From Tubiluchus corallicola (lineage: Eukaryota > Priapulida > Priapulimorpha > Priapulimorphida > Tubiluchidae): a stretch of DNA of 64,000 nt. Below are positions 52,983 through 64,000 of the stretch, in pieces. The notes beneath the pieces are model-generated. The model had not been told where the DNA came from and ran no database searches. It saw nothing but the letters and a program-made list of their open reading frames with translations. A program made the translations under genes and the position numbers. Location of the stretch: positions 1,906,501-1,970,500 of the forward strand of contig JAQGDQ010000002.1 of assembly GCA_030141605.1 (NCBI GenBank), written 5' to 3'. Each line of letters starts with the position of its first letter. The first letter of the stretch is position 1.

Positions 52983-53240
52983 AATCTGTTTTACAGGTAT
53001 ACAAGTTCAATTTAGTCACGTCTATTTTAGCGCATGCCTATCTGCGTCTTTGCAAAATGAATTAATTAAAAATCATGCTCTGAGTCAGGCAAACAGGCAA
53101 TGACCGACTATCAAATTAAAAAATGGCGATGCTTATTGCCTCTAGACGCATAATGACATTGATGATGTATAATATTTGTAGTAAAATGTTACTCATTAGT
53201 CATTATCAAGATGACTTCAGAGGGGAGGCTCATGAATTTT
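52983..53240. promoter_or_regulatory. Enhancer-like AT-rich block
   Basis: Contains TTTGCAAAATGAATTAATTA (octamer/homeodomain-like), AATCATGCTCTGAGTCA and CATTAGTCATTATCAAGATG, and is preceded by TTGATTGGCAGCGC with an inverted CCAAT box. The density of developmental-type motifs suggests a conserved non-coding element, but this is inference without comparison. Confidence 0.25.
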
Positions 53241-54259
53241 AGCGGATATAACCGCATTTATCAGCGAGATTTCATCTATAAGCTTTCATATTTCACATTA
53301 TTCCCTTTTTTATTTAGCACGCTAGCTTGAAAGGCTATGATAACTAGAAATGCAGGAAGACTCATGTTGAAAAAGTCGGCCGATGTTACGTTTAATTGAC
53401 ACACTTGCTTATAAAATATTATGTACTAGGACCTTCTCTAATTTTCGCCACCTCCGCCGCTGCTGCCGGTGCTGCTGCTGTTGCTAGTGATAATTTTGAC
53501 GGTGGCAGCCACGCCAGTGATGGTTTAAGTGTTGTCTTAAAGGTTTCTAAACGATTGTTTTACTTTAGCGACTTGCGATAAATTGAAACCGTGAAGTAGA
53601 TGTATCATGAAATATAACTCATTATATTTAAATTGTTTGTAAAAAGTTAAAATGCGCGCGCTTTGCCGTGTTTTAGGCCCTGGCGATTCTACAGACGACA
53701 GCTTCACTCAAGATAGATTTTTCTTCTGCTGCCTGTGCGCTTGAAGGGGTAGCTCTTTTACTCATGAGTACAAAACAAACCCTGAGAGTTCAAAATGATT
53801 CACTAAGCATTAGAAAAGTAGTAGGATAGCCCCAGGTTATGGGTTGATGCACCTTACGTACATCAGTCATCTTTAATATACGCAGAAATCTCTTTACAAA
53901 CGACTTGCATTTATCATCGTTAATTCTGACGGGTTGAAAAGCTGACAGCTGAATAAAAACGAAAACAGTAATTCGCCCATATGCGCAGCCAGGCGGTTTT
54001 TTCAAACAAACGTTTTTTCTGGTTAAAAGACAAATTGATACACTGGCGAAAACCAATGCTTAAAACGACTAAATGTCTTCCTAAATTATTTTACAATACT
54101 GTCGACGCAAAACTCATAAAAATGGATAAAAGTCCCTTAGTTAAGTAAGCAACAGTAACAGCAACTTTTCAACCATAGAAAAAAGGCAGTGGTTTACAGT
54201 GATGTACAGGTAGAAGCATCATGATGTTTGTTTCCCGCAGTGTTTTCTTTTACGAGTGA

Positions 54260-54330
54260 AGGCGCGACGCCCGTGGCTGAGAAGTATGGCGCTTCAAATG
54301 GCCGTCGAATCAACGAAATCCCACTCATTT
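54260..54330 (+). mobile_element. tRNA-like SINE head (weak)
   Basis: An A-box-like TGGCTGAGAAGT at 54274 and a B-box-like GTCGAATCAAC at 54304 are about 30 bases apart. They share the GTCGAATC form with the SINE candidate at 24311. Boundaries and tail are not resolved. Confidence 0.3.
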
Positions 54331-56124
54331 CGAGATTTTTTAGCCATTCGAACATGAATCTCTGGCTGCTTTCCTGTGCCTAGCCTCATTACACGATCAA
54401 GCAAATCCGTTAACAGTAAACCATTATCCCAACGCTAGACATGGGATGTTTTTTGTTGTTGTTTTCTTCTTTCTGTTACATAGTTACAAAAACCTGTTTG
54501 CAAATTTTCTAGTAATTTGTCAACCTATGTGATTCCTTGCCTGAAAATTTGCTTAATTGTTTGCTCATTCTTGTATGTGTACCGAATACAAACATTATTT
54601 CTTTTTGGCTCTCGTAAATACTACGCTTTTAGTCTCACGTCTTGATTCGGAAATATTAGCCTTAAGCGACCTGCACATGGCGATAACATCAGCTTATTAT
54701 TCCCAAATGGTCTAAAACATCCACGGGTGGTCTTGACAATCACTGCAGCTCTACACAGTAAATGCAACTGTACTCAATCAAAATGGCTCTGCCGTGCTTG
54801 ACTAGAGCAACATTAGGCCAAAAAAAATTAGCACAAAACTTATTCAAAAACTGTCGTGATTAACTGAAATTGAATGGCATGTTTGTAGCTTTTCGTAAAC
54901 AATACAGTATTTTCATTTATCGAATGCCATAAATTTTATTGCCAATTCGTTTTGATTCATTAAAGCCTGATTTGATTCATTACTTCTGTAGGATTACAAA
55001 ATCTTCTAACAAAGTTCGCCTAACATCGATGTGCAATCTACACACGTGTATTCATTTCAGTTTTGTCAGACAATGTTAACTATTTCTCCGATTCGCTATT
55101 TTAGCTAATCAGCCCAAAGTAGAATTTCTTGTTCTTCAAATCCCATTTATGTTTATTATTTGCATATTCATAAGTTGGGAGCCGAGTTAAGTACAAATGC
55201 GTGAAAAACCTGTTCAAATGCTCAGATTGTTGATTACCATATTTGTTCTGTTGTTTGCTTAAAGATTATCGCTGATTTTGCTCAGCTCAGTTTCTAAAAA
55301 CACCGCCCTTTCTTTTTTTACTGGACGGTTGCTTTGCAAAAACCGCCATTTCTATAATTGCTTGGCCCTGGACAATATGCAAAATCTTTTCAAAAGGCTG
55401 CAATTATCTGGTCCCATTATTCAGGTCATGAGTGTATAACACGATCAAGATTGTAACTCTTGTCTCATCTGCAGGTAAAGCCTGCGCTTGAATTGTTGAT
55501 TGCCAGGTTTCAATGACTGAATGATGAGTTGACAGTAAAAAAGCTTGACACCAAATGACCCCTGTGCCTCTTTTCCCATCGATTTCAGCATTGTTTCGTT
55601 CCACAGGGGTGGAGATATGTAGTACCAACCCAAACAAGTCACAATAGTGCGTTATTATGACAAAGTAAACAAGTGATATAGAACATACATGTCCAGTTTC
55701 GCTTATTTTTGCTAAAAATTATCAAGATTTTTTCTTGAAGATTGTAAAGCTCACTTATTCGCTCCCATTGTCACACACACACGGTTTGCCAGCAACCTAC
55801 CTTTAATGAGACGAGCAAACAGCTATGTAGTTATAACTTGGCAGTTAAATTAATCTCCTAGGGTCGATGGTTATTATCGCCATAATGGTTGAGTTTAAGT
55901 GAGGTGCCTGAGCTGCATCTTGTTGATTTCCTTTACTGCGCTGGGGGCACTTTGGTAACTGATGCGAAGATGTGAGGTTAGAGACACCACCTCAGCATCT
56001 CCCTGTATTAAACACCATCATGCCTGGTAATGTAAGGAGATGCTAGAAGAAGTGGTACTTGCTCGCCTGTTTACCGTAAGTAGAGTACAAATCGGACACT
56101 GATCATTCAGGCCATCGATTGAGC

Positions 56125-56520
56125 AAGTATTTAGAAATTAATCAATCATTAACTTGGCCAGTTAAACAGTCGGTCAGCCAATTAGTTGATGACTAAATCA
56201 ATAATTTAACCAATTAGCTAGTTTGTTGAACGGTATGTTAATTAGTTGTTCATTCAATTAGTTAGGCATCCAAAACCGATTGCCTAACCAGCCAGACAGC
56301 CAATCAAACAAATAATTAATCCACCAACCCATCACTAAAAAGACCGCTAACCAATCAATTAACTAACCAAGTTATCAGCCGGCCAGTGAGCCTGTCTGTT
56401 GGCCAGCCAAACTGACAGACTAATCAACCAATCAACTAGTCGGGCAGATAGCCAGCCAGTACACCTGTTGACTAGTCAGTCGCATGACTAACTGACCTAT
56501 CAACTAACTCATTCTGGTAA
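56125..56520. repeat. Cryptic, highly diverged tetranucleotide repeat region
   Basis: For about 400 bases the sequence is built of mutated 4-base units of the CAAT, CAAC, CAGC, TTAG and CAGA kind, such as AGCCAATTAG, CCAATCAATTAACTAACCAA and AGCCAGCCAGT. It ends at a short TA run near 56525. It looks like an old tetranucleotide satellite eroded by substitution. Confidence 0.65.
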
Positions 56521-58030
56521 TTATTATATATATATACTTTCTGTGACTCAGCGTTAATCAATCAATAAATCAATCACTTAAAACAGGTAGTATCATTTCG
56601 TTTACTTCAAGCTCCTAAAGACTTGCCCTGGTGAGCAAACTGTTTATAATAAGAAAATCGTATGAGATTGAAAGGTAATTCACCCAGCCAACAAAGGGAT
56701 TTTATCAAGATTCTCCACCTTGACAGGTGTATCCATTATCGAGTTAACTTCCAGGTTTGAAACCATTATCGCAAGCCTAAACAGCAGATCGAAGTCCCAA
56801 GTGCTAAGTAATAGAAAAGCTTGACTGTGTCTTTCAAAAGTGATTTAAAATGATAGTATGAGTAACGATATTAACGCAAATATTGTTTCAAAATATGACG
56901 ACCTCATACTAGACTCTCTTCACCCAATATAAGAAGAGAAAATAGTCGTTTGACCACATCACGTCAGATTATGTAGGCTAGCGAATCTGGGACTGGTTTT
57001 CGTTAAAACTCAAAGCGACGACAACAGGAAAACGTGATCTAAAGGATAACAATAGCCAAAGAATCAATAAAGAAACTTTTTTGCGGACTTATTCATCTGG
57101 TGTTAAGTAAGAAAAGTAAATTCGCAAAATACACGTCAGTTCTCGGTGTAATTGTCAGTCGTTTATGCCCTTTTTACATATACAGTTCAGCAAACTGCAA
57201 ATCGATATAGCATCTAACTGTGGAGTCTGCGTCACCCATTAGTTTACTAATCGAACCCGACATTCCTTAATTTCGCAGCCTAGCGCACGCCATGACAACT
57301 TAGCTGTTCAGTTCTATAGTGTGTTTTCTTCTGCGAAATAAAGAGTTAAATCAAATTAAATCAAAATCAAATGTTCTTTTCACAAAGCTCTCAGCTCCAA
57401 TAATGTTATTTTTATTTTTTATTCTCCCTTTTCTTTGCTTCTTCTTCCTGTCTGTGTCCTTAGCGTAATGTTTAATTCCTGCTTCCGACCTCTGAAGTTC
57501 TATTTCTTTTCTCTTTCATTCCTTTTCTTACTTTCGCTTTCTCGTTTTTACTTTTTCTTCTTTTGTAATTCATTTGCTTTTTTTGTAATTTGTTTAGACC
57601 ACTTATTTTTAGGGTTAGTTCTTTGTTTATTAAGGCATCATTGAACGCTTGCCATAGGAAAGTTTACGTTTACAGAACCTTTATAATATTACAGATTATT
57701 TTGATCGTACAAGTTGGAGAGCTTTTACAAGTTCTTACTTAGCTCTTTCAAGTTTTTTTTACGTTCTCTGTCACGAACTTCGATAGTAAAGCGAATTAGA
57801 ACTTAAACTGAATTTTAAAAAAATGAAAATTAGAAAAAAGCAACATATCCGTAAGAGGTTGTATTCATATTATTGTTACCTCTTACTTCACTCTAAAAAC
57901 TTCCCATCATTTTACGCATAACCGAGAACGGCAGAGTGGGCCGCGTTGTACATAGGCAGAGTAGCTGCTTCTTTCAGATTTTAATTATTGCTGCTATTGG
58001 CATCTAGTCCTAATTAGTTTTTGAGTTTGT

Positions 58031-58080
58031 ATAAATAAATAAATAAATGAATGAATAATATATATATATGTATATATATT
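58031..58080. repeat. AAAT/AATG then TA simple repeat
   Basis: AAAT units pass into AATG and then interrupted TA units. It could be the tail of a retroelement, but no coding remnant precedes it. Confidence 0.85.
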
Positions 58081-60629
58081 GTTGTCAGTTCTTGCTAATA
58101 TGTCATTATGCTTCGTGATTATTTGCGTTTTGATTCAACTTGGCCGCACTATTTTTTTATAAAAGTTATTTGATTTTGATGTTCGTATGTTAGGAGACTC
58201 TGATACTAGCTATGCCAAAGTTGATATTTGTGTGGTTAGTACTTTTTGGGTTATATAGTTATAAATATTTTGGCTTATGCAATTTTGATTTGGGTTTGGG
58301 CAGAAATTCTGAGTTTATTACTAATGGCTTTATGCTTCTAGTTTGTCATCCTTTCGTTTCATCATATGTTTTTTCGTCATGTTATATGTAAAATGAAGTC
58401 TAACAATATACATGCATGTGAAATCAATGTCTAGCATCTCTTTTTCATAGCAAAGCGAAGGACTGCGAAGGAAAACGATTACTAACTACCTCTGACATTG
58501 ATGGTAAAAATTTCGAACCAAGCCCGCTCGCCCATGCACCTACAGCATCCTACATGGCTGTTATAAAGCATAACTATAAAAGCACAACTAATGATTTTTA
58601 ATAGACATACCATCTCACTGTATTAAAACAAAATTTAAAAGGCAATACTTTTTTCTTCAGTTTCGGAGGAAGCATTTTAATAAAGTTACCTTTCAAAATA
58701 TAACAAGTAAAATAGCTAATTTTTGGAGTTACAAGCAAATTTAACTCTGCTAAGTGAAGTTAAAAAGATCCACACAACTCTTATCCCAACCGGTCAAGTC
58801 TACAAAAAGTATTGGTCGCCTGTTTCTATTTTTTGCATTTGCTAATGTGACTTTTTTGGTTCTTTACTTTTTCTTCACGTAATTTCCTTCCTGAATTTGA
58901 AATTACTTCGTATTAGCTGTTCGTTAAATTTATTGAAATGTTAAAAATGCATATAGGTAATAATTAATTTTAAACATATAATAAAAGAAAATGAAACCTT
59001 ACTTTTTTGCGTCCCAATCCTAATTTTATTTTATTTTTTGTCTATAAAAGTGGAACTATGGCATTCATATATTCACACTAATAATAAACGGACATGTCAA
59101 CTCTTAAAATGGATGAAGCATCGACCGGACATCATAATGAGAACCGGACATTAAAACTAAGGGTCACATATACCTTTCTGGAATAAATCGAATAGTCAGG
59201 CACTGACCAATGACCAGTTGGTTTATTAACAACAATAATCAAGTTGTCAACTACTCAAGTTGTCGGTGCGTAACAGAAAGACTTATACCTTTACACAAAT
59301 GAGCCCGATAACTATTGGTCACTCAATATGAACATCATGAATTTATATCATAAGCTACGGCTAATTAATGTTAGCAGCATCCGCTTAGTTATTGATTGCA
59401 TTTTAACGGACACCATTTATTTTGAAAGTAAATTCCATAACCACAAATCACAAAAGCCGGTAATAATATCTTTTCCTACCCTATAATTAAATAGTTGGTT
59501 ATTTCAGCCTGTCACAGCCAGCAATTAAGCATGTTATATTAATTTTCATACATGCACATGTATAAGTTTCAATACGAAATTAAAGAATAAATTCGCTGTT
59601 AAATCTAGGTTTTTCATTTGTGTCCCAATTCTAACTAAGTTGAATTTAATTTACTATTTTTACAGATTCAGAATTAAAAGACATTTGTTTCTGAGTGCGG
59701 TTAAAGCAGGCTCGAATATATCCACCCATGGCAAAATTTACTTTTCAGTTTTGTACGTTTACCCTTAAAAATCAACGGTTTATTACATGCGTAAAGAAAA
59801 AGACATCAGTACCATAAATTACTTTTTTTTTCGTTACTTGCGATGTAAAAATAACAATTAATCTCTCAGTTGATTATCACAATTAAGTGGTTGATAAATT
59901 ACAATTAATGCCCTTCTTTGCTTATGTAATTTTTATTATTACGTTCAACAGGAGCTCATCTAACCACTAATGAGGTAACATGTTCTTTGAAAAAGTCCAC
60001 AAAGGTATAATAAACACGCAGATTGTTGTATTAATAACACAGATGTAAAATGGTATTTAATGGGGCTTGAGTCTAATTATGGCTTACCATGCAACTCATT
60101 GTTCCCTGGGATCATGTCATTTGTTTTACTAATAATGTAAAACCTTTCGACACATGTATAACGGGACATATGGCGTTTACTGCTCACCATACTTTTCGGT
60201 GACATGAGTGACAAACTGCTAACAATGGCGGATTCTCTGAAGAGCGAAACATGAATGGTTCTCGGTTTCGATTACCACCACAGGTCGCAAAAACGTATAA
60301 TTTCTAATGCTGCACACCTCTCGCGATTTAGGTAAAAAAATATGACATGCAGATGATACACAATTAAGGAGGTGAGGCGCAGCATGAATGGCCTAAATAG
60401 GCCTACAGGCGGAAATATTAGGATTTCGTACAGAAAATTTACCACAGCAGGCTTACAGCTTTCACTATTCCTTGATAAGACGTACCACGTCACAAATATT
60501 ATTAGTGATGGAATAAATTTAAAATTATGTCTTTGATGTCAAACTTGCGTTGGTTGATACGAGAGAAATGTGAAGTGAAAAATGAGACTACTAGGCCTAA
60601 ATTAAGGCGTACATTCCTTTATCACAAAG

Positions 60630-60700
60630 AGCCGTGTAATCCAATCGTCATAATATAGGATTGGACTTGAGATCTAAAAGTTCCCTTGTTCAAATCCCTA
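60630..60700 (+). mobile_element. tRNA-like SINE head (weak)
   Basis: A B-box-like GTTCAAATCCC at 60688-60698 is preceded by GGATTGGACTTGAGATCT. A small stem is formed by TCCAATC (60640-60646) with GATTGGA (60659-60665). The order is that of the 3' half of a tRNA. A T-run follows at once. A convincing A-box was not found. Confidence 0.35.
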
Positions 60701-61428
60701 TTTTTTTAGCATTTTGCATCGTTCGGCGGACTTTGATTTCAATAAGTTCGACTCCATCAATAAAGGTCATTAATTTGCTGGCATGCATGATTTAAATATG
60801 GCTGCACCACTGCAAAGAATTTGGCACATCGTATTATCTCATTCGAAAGTCAGATGCTCGGCTTGCTGAATGTAGCTTTTTCACCCATACGTCATTTTTC
60901 TAGGTAACCTTGTGAAATTAATAAATGAATGTATAAAATTAATAGATCTGTAAATAATATTTAATAATAATAATTAAAGAAAATAAAAAAATAAATATTG
61001 ACTATTTGTAGAAAAACATACATTACCCAGTAACATAACTTACATTTTTTTAATGGAAAATGAATTGACCAGGCAAGTATGAGATATTATCCATATTCAA
61101 TTTGCAATTTCTTTGCAAATCCAATGACTTTAAACCCCAAAGTCCATAACACCAGATTGAATGAATACATTATACCGCCCTGTAGAACCAATACAATATG
61201 AAACACTTTATAGCACGACTGCATCTAAAATCTGGAATTCTCTCACTGTAGTTGTAAAACAAGTACGTTCAATTTACAAATTTAAGAAGTGAAACATTAT
61301 TTGTTCAGTAACTATCGACTACCTGTGTATTTGGGTGTTTTTGTTTATTTGGTTAATGTATAATATATGTATATGATGTACATCTTTGTCAACTGTCATG
61401 TGTTCGTCATTGTCGTCTATTATGTATA

Positions 61429-61580
61429 TTTTGATAAGCAGTTATGTAATGTATAATGTATTATGTACGTATTAATAATGTAATGTATATAGCTTATATG
61501 TATTTTGACAAGCAGGGTATAATGTATGATATATGTATTATGCATGTATATACAAATAATGTAATGTATTTAACCTCACG
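61429..61580. repeat. Duplicated segment of about 74 bp in TGTA-rich sequence
   Basis: TTTTGATAAGCAG near 61429 recurs as TTTTGACAAGCAG near 61503. Each copy is followed by similar TAATGTAT...AATAATGTAATGTAT sequence. It lies in the 3' UTR-like part of the LINE fragment. Confidence 0.6.
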
Positions 61581-61663
61581 AGGTTTCATGCATATAATGT
61601 ACATATTACGTTACTTAACCTCCCTTGACTTGACTAACCTGCACCTCTAATCGCATTCATCTC

Positions 61664-61680
61664 TACACACACACACACAC
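61664..61680. repeat. CA dinucleotide run
   Basis: A short ACACAC run of 17 bases. Confidence 0.8.
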
Positions 61681-62440
61681 TAATTTTAAACCTTGCCTGG
61701 TCTTGCCTAACTCTTTCTCACTATTAATATTGTGCTTACAACAAACGTTTCTTTCAACACACATTGAAGTAGTTTTATTGTGAGCAATTAGTTTTTTGGT
61801 AAGTCATTTTGTAATCATTGTTTCGTATCATTGAATGTACATTGCATTTTGTGAGAAATAAATCTAAATTTAAATCTAAAATTAATTGTAAAGCATGTTA
61901 TTCCATGAGAATGCTTGCCATTAAACAAATGCAAAACATAAATGCACACGTTTAAAGAACAACCATTTTTACAACTCAAACAATTTAAAGTGAATGGCAA
62001 TTAACTTTAAATTTAGCAAACTTGACTAAAAATTTTTTAATTAGCTAAGAAGCTGCTGATATACCAATACACCGTGCAGTTTGTTAAATCGGGCTAATGT
62101 AAAACATTCTTTTATTTATATAATTTCTGGTCTTGTCACAGAATTCAAGCGTAGAAGTATACACAGGTTCTCCTGCCTTGTCAAGTTTCTATTGTATCGA
62201 ACGCGACTCAAATTAATTTGTTGTTAATAACATTCATTTGGCCTTATATAACAACTTCTTGGTGTGAATCGCTGGGGATTTTAAGCGCTTGCGATTATTA
62301 ACTCATCCTCGTAATGTGGTGTATGATTTATGTAGATCAATGTTAATCCGCCCGCTGGCGACATTTGTATAATACAGGCATAATAATTGCAACCAATTGT
62401 TCCTTTAGATGAATACATAAATTACACGTTTGCTCACTTT

Positions 62441-62448
62441 TGACGTCA
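62441..62448. promoter_or_regulatory. CRE/ATF palindrome TGACGTCA
   Basis: A perfect site in the context TTTTGACGTCACATC, about 1 kb from the minus-strand exon at 63411 and probably intronic to that gene. Confidence 0.25.
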
Positions 62449-62675
62449 CATCTGTTCACCTGTTAGCATAGTGGTGTTGAACAATTTTAGATGGTAACAC
62501 GAATAAAAGCTAATGCAGTGGCTATAGAGAGAGAACAAACAATTGAACATAGAGGAAAAATAACAAAACAAAAAAGTAAGAAATTGCCTCACTAAAGCCT
62601 TAACTTGCGCTTACAGTCAAAAGTAAAGGTTGTTGATGACTCTAGGTTTTCTGATTAAAAACAGTGGCTCAAATT

Positions 62676-62800
62676 AAATGAACAAATGAACAAAGCGACC
62701 GGTGAGCAAACAAGGAAATAAAATAAGCAAATGCATAAACGAATGAACAAACAACTAGACGAACGCATAAACGAATGAATGAGTAAATGACATATAAATG
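62676..62800. repeat. Degenerate AATG/AACA/AACG tetranucleotide repeat
   Basis: About 125 bases of mutated four-base units such as AAATGAACAAATGAACAAAG and ATAAACGAATGAATGAGTAA. Confidence 0.7.
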
Positions 62801-63280
62801 TATTCAGCAAGTAAATTTAACACGAAACAGTTGGCACATTTTACTATTAAATATATATAAGAAGTAGTGTAATAACTTTAGCAACAAGTTGGTTAATCAA
62901 ATTGCAGGAGCTCAAAATTTTTGAGAACATTCTGGAAACCCAGTAAAGCTTCACTAGAAAATTTTATTCCCCATCATACTTCGCATGTATTAATAATTGT
63001 TATCGATGGCTTATTGTAATGTAGTAATATGCTTACCGATCAATGTCAAGTTTGTAAGATTAGACACAATGTGTAAATGCGTATTGCACTCACCGCTTGA
63101 AACAATTACGAATGAAACAACAAAAAAAGATTTTACTATAAGCTATAAACAAGCACATGATTTCATTTTTTGGAGTAGCAAGGTATTTTAATTGGCCCAA
63201 GTATTACTTCAATGACTAAAAAATATTCCGCCAAAAAGCTGCAACAGTTGCCCGACAAGCGCACCACAAAAAGTTCAATA

Positions 63281-63302
63281 GCTAGCTATAAATATAGCTA
63301 GC
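63281..63302. repeat. 22-bp near-perfect palindrome containing TATAAATA
   Basis: GCTAGCTATA (63281-63290) and TATAGCTAGC (63293-63302) are exact reverse complements separated by two A residues. The centre reads as a TATA-box-like sequence on both strands. Confidence 0.75.
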
Positions 63303-63410
63303 CTACCACAAGCAGTTTGGACAAAAGCATAGCAAAGTGCTAAGACGCCATAAGCACTTGTGTTAGAATACCGACACAAACGTCAGCGTACAGTGTTCAT
63401 GTATACTTAC

Positions 63411-63569
63411 CTGGCACAGAGGTTTCTATAATAAAGATGATGGATCCTCCAAAGCCAGGCTTTTCTATTGCGTTTAGGTTGGGCTTGGCCACTAGCGATT
63501 CTCTCAAATCGAGGTAACACGGATGTATTTCCGCCTGGTTCTTGGAAATGACTGCATTTATGCTATCCT
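63411..63569 (-). CDS. Probable internal exon of an unidentified minus-strand gene
   Basis: On the minus strand a T-rich acceptor (ATTACTTTTTAG, ending at 63570) opens a 159-bp exon that closes at a consensus donor GTAAGTATAC beginning at 63410. The exon is phase 1 at both ends and exactly 53 codons long, typical of a symmetric, shufflable exon. The frame stays open throughout and reads EDSINAVISKNQAEIHPCYL, then DLRESLVAKPNLNAIEKPGF, then GGSIIFIIETSVPG. Residue composition is protein-like rather than repeat-driven. I do not recognise the family. The KPGFGGSIIFIIE stretch could be beta-strands of an extracellular module, but that is a guess. The preceding exon must lie to the right, beyond or near the window edge. 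No following exon was recognised to the left. Confidence 0.5.
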
Positions 63570-64000
63570 CTAAAAAGTAATTTGAAAAAATCATTAACTA
63601 TAAAGGTGTTACCTATATTTTCAAATTATTCAACTACTCCACAGGACGTACGAAACTTCACTAAATTCTGGGATTAAATCAATCTTGCTTTAAAAAAGAA
63701 GCAAATGAGTACATAAATTAATCAGCAATTACGACAAAAAGTAAATTAATAAAAAAATCTGTATAATGCACAACATGGTGAAGAATCGGCAACTTCTACT
63801 ACCTAACAGTTTTCTTTTAATACACCCCATTGGCGTGACTTAATGAATGTCCATTTGGTCAATTTTCACGACAATTTGTAATCCTATAATTTATCTAATG
63901 TCCAGCTGGTCAGCTTGCCAGCCTTTTAAATCGTTGCTACCGTATGTCACCTTACTTAACACCTTGCTTGCAGCGCTATAAATCATACATATGTAATCAC
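63570..64000 (-). other. Probable intron upstream of the minus-strand exon
   Basis: AT-rich sequence with no open frame of interest up to the window end. It would precede the exon at 63411-63569 in the transcript. Confidence 0.35.

Larger units (their letters stand above)
48521..56124. other. Intergenic sequence, no gene supported
   Basis: The frame at 48638-48904 and the minus frame ending near 48651 are not recognised beyond the LINE. Features of interest are listed separately: direct repeats and a hairpin at 49575-49691, and an enhancer-like or exon-like block at 52743-53240. A GCC/GCT-rich run lies at 53448-53484, and a tRNA-like SINE candidate at 54260. Confidence 0.45.
56521..61099. 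other. Intergenic sequence, no gene seen
   Basis: AT-rich, with a pyrimidine-rich block at about 57410-57610 and an AAAT/AATG/TA simple repeat at 58031-58080. A tRNA-like head lies near 60640. No supported coding region. Confidence 0.5.
61100..61880 (+). mobile_element. Degenerate LINE 3' end
   Basis: Three frames in turn give NTRLNEYIIPPCRTN, then YSTTASKIWNSLTVVV and RSIYKFKK, then KHYLFSNYRLPV. This is the standard C-terminal pattern (TR...IPxCRTN...WNSL...FKK) of CR1/L2-like invertebrate LINE reverse transcriptases. It is broken by at least two frameshifts between 61195 and 61295. An A/T-rich 3' UTR follows, with a duplicated segment of about 74 bp and TGTA-rich low complexity. The rest of ORF2 is absent. 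The right boundary is approximate. Confidence 0.75.
61881..63410 (-). other. Probable intronic sequence left of the minus-strand exon
   Basis: AT-rich, holding a CRE, a degenerate tetranucleotide repeat and the TATA-like palindrome. No supported exon. Confidence 0.35.

Overview
The window looks like a piece of a large, AT-rich animal genome. There are spliced exons with GT/AG boundaries and an intron of about 19 kb, no bacterial-style gene packing, and abundant microsatellites. Degenerate LINE 3' ends and a complete non-autonomous hAT element are present. Repeated TAGGCCTA octamers and the LINE/hAT mix fit a marine invertebrate, possibly a deuterostome, but nothing here fixes the species. Most of the 64 kb is non-coding.

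Layout. 1-6364: non-coding sequence upstream of the first exon, with two perfect CRE palindromes. 6365-25753: a two-exon plus-strand coding unit. The first exon encodes a BH3 motif very close to that of vertebrate BID, and the last exon joins in the same phase across an 18.9 kb intron. The intron holds a hAT-type terminal fragment, a long pyrimidine tract, several microsatellites, a small inverted-repeat element, tandem duplications, a tRNA-like SINE and an AT-rich block with four homeodomain core sites. 25754 to about 26250: probable 3' UTR ending near an AATAAA signal.

26251-47359: intergenic, with no gene I can support. It holds two related hAT elements (one complete with 8-bp target-site duplications), 138-bp and about 179-bp tandem duplications, a 290-bp compound trinucleotide array and a GA array. 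47360-48520: a frameshifted LINE 3' fragment on the minus strand. 48521-61099: mostly featureless, with a degenerate tetranucleotide region and some enhancer-like AT-rich blocks. 61100-61880: a second LINE 3' fragment, plus strand. 63411-63569: one probable internal exon of a minus-strand gene that runs out of the window on the right and probably continues to the left.

The most notable item is the BH3-only candidate: about 144 residues, a BID-like BH3 core (IAQILRAAGDSLDRS), no visible Bcl-2 fold and no membrane anchor. In animals, BH3-only proteins trigger mitochondrial apoptosis by binding Bcl-2 family members. The other genes and elements show no functional link to it.
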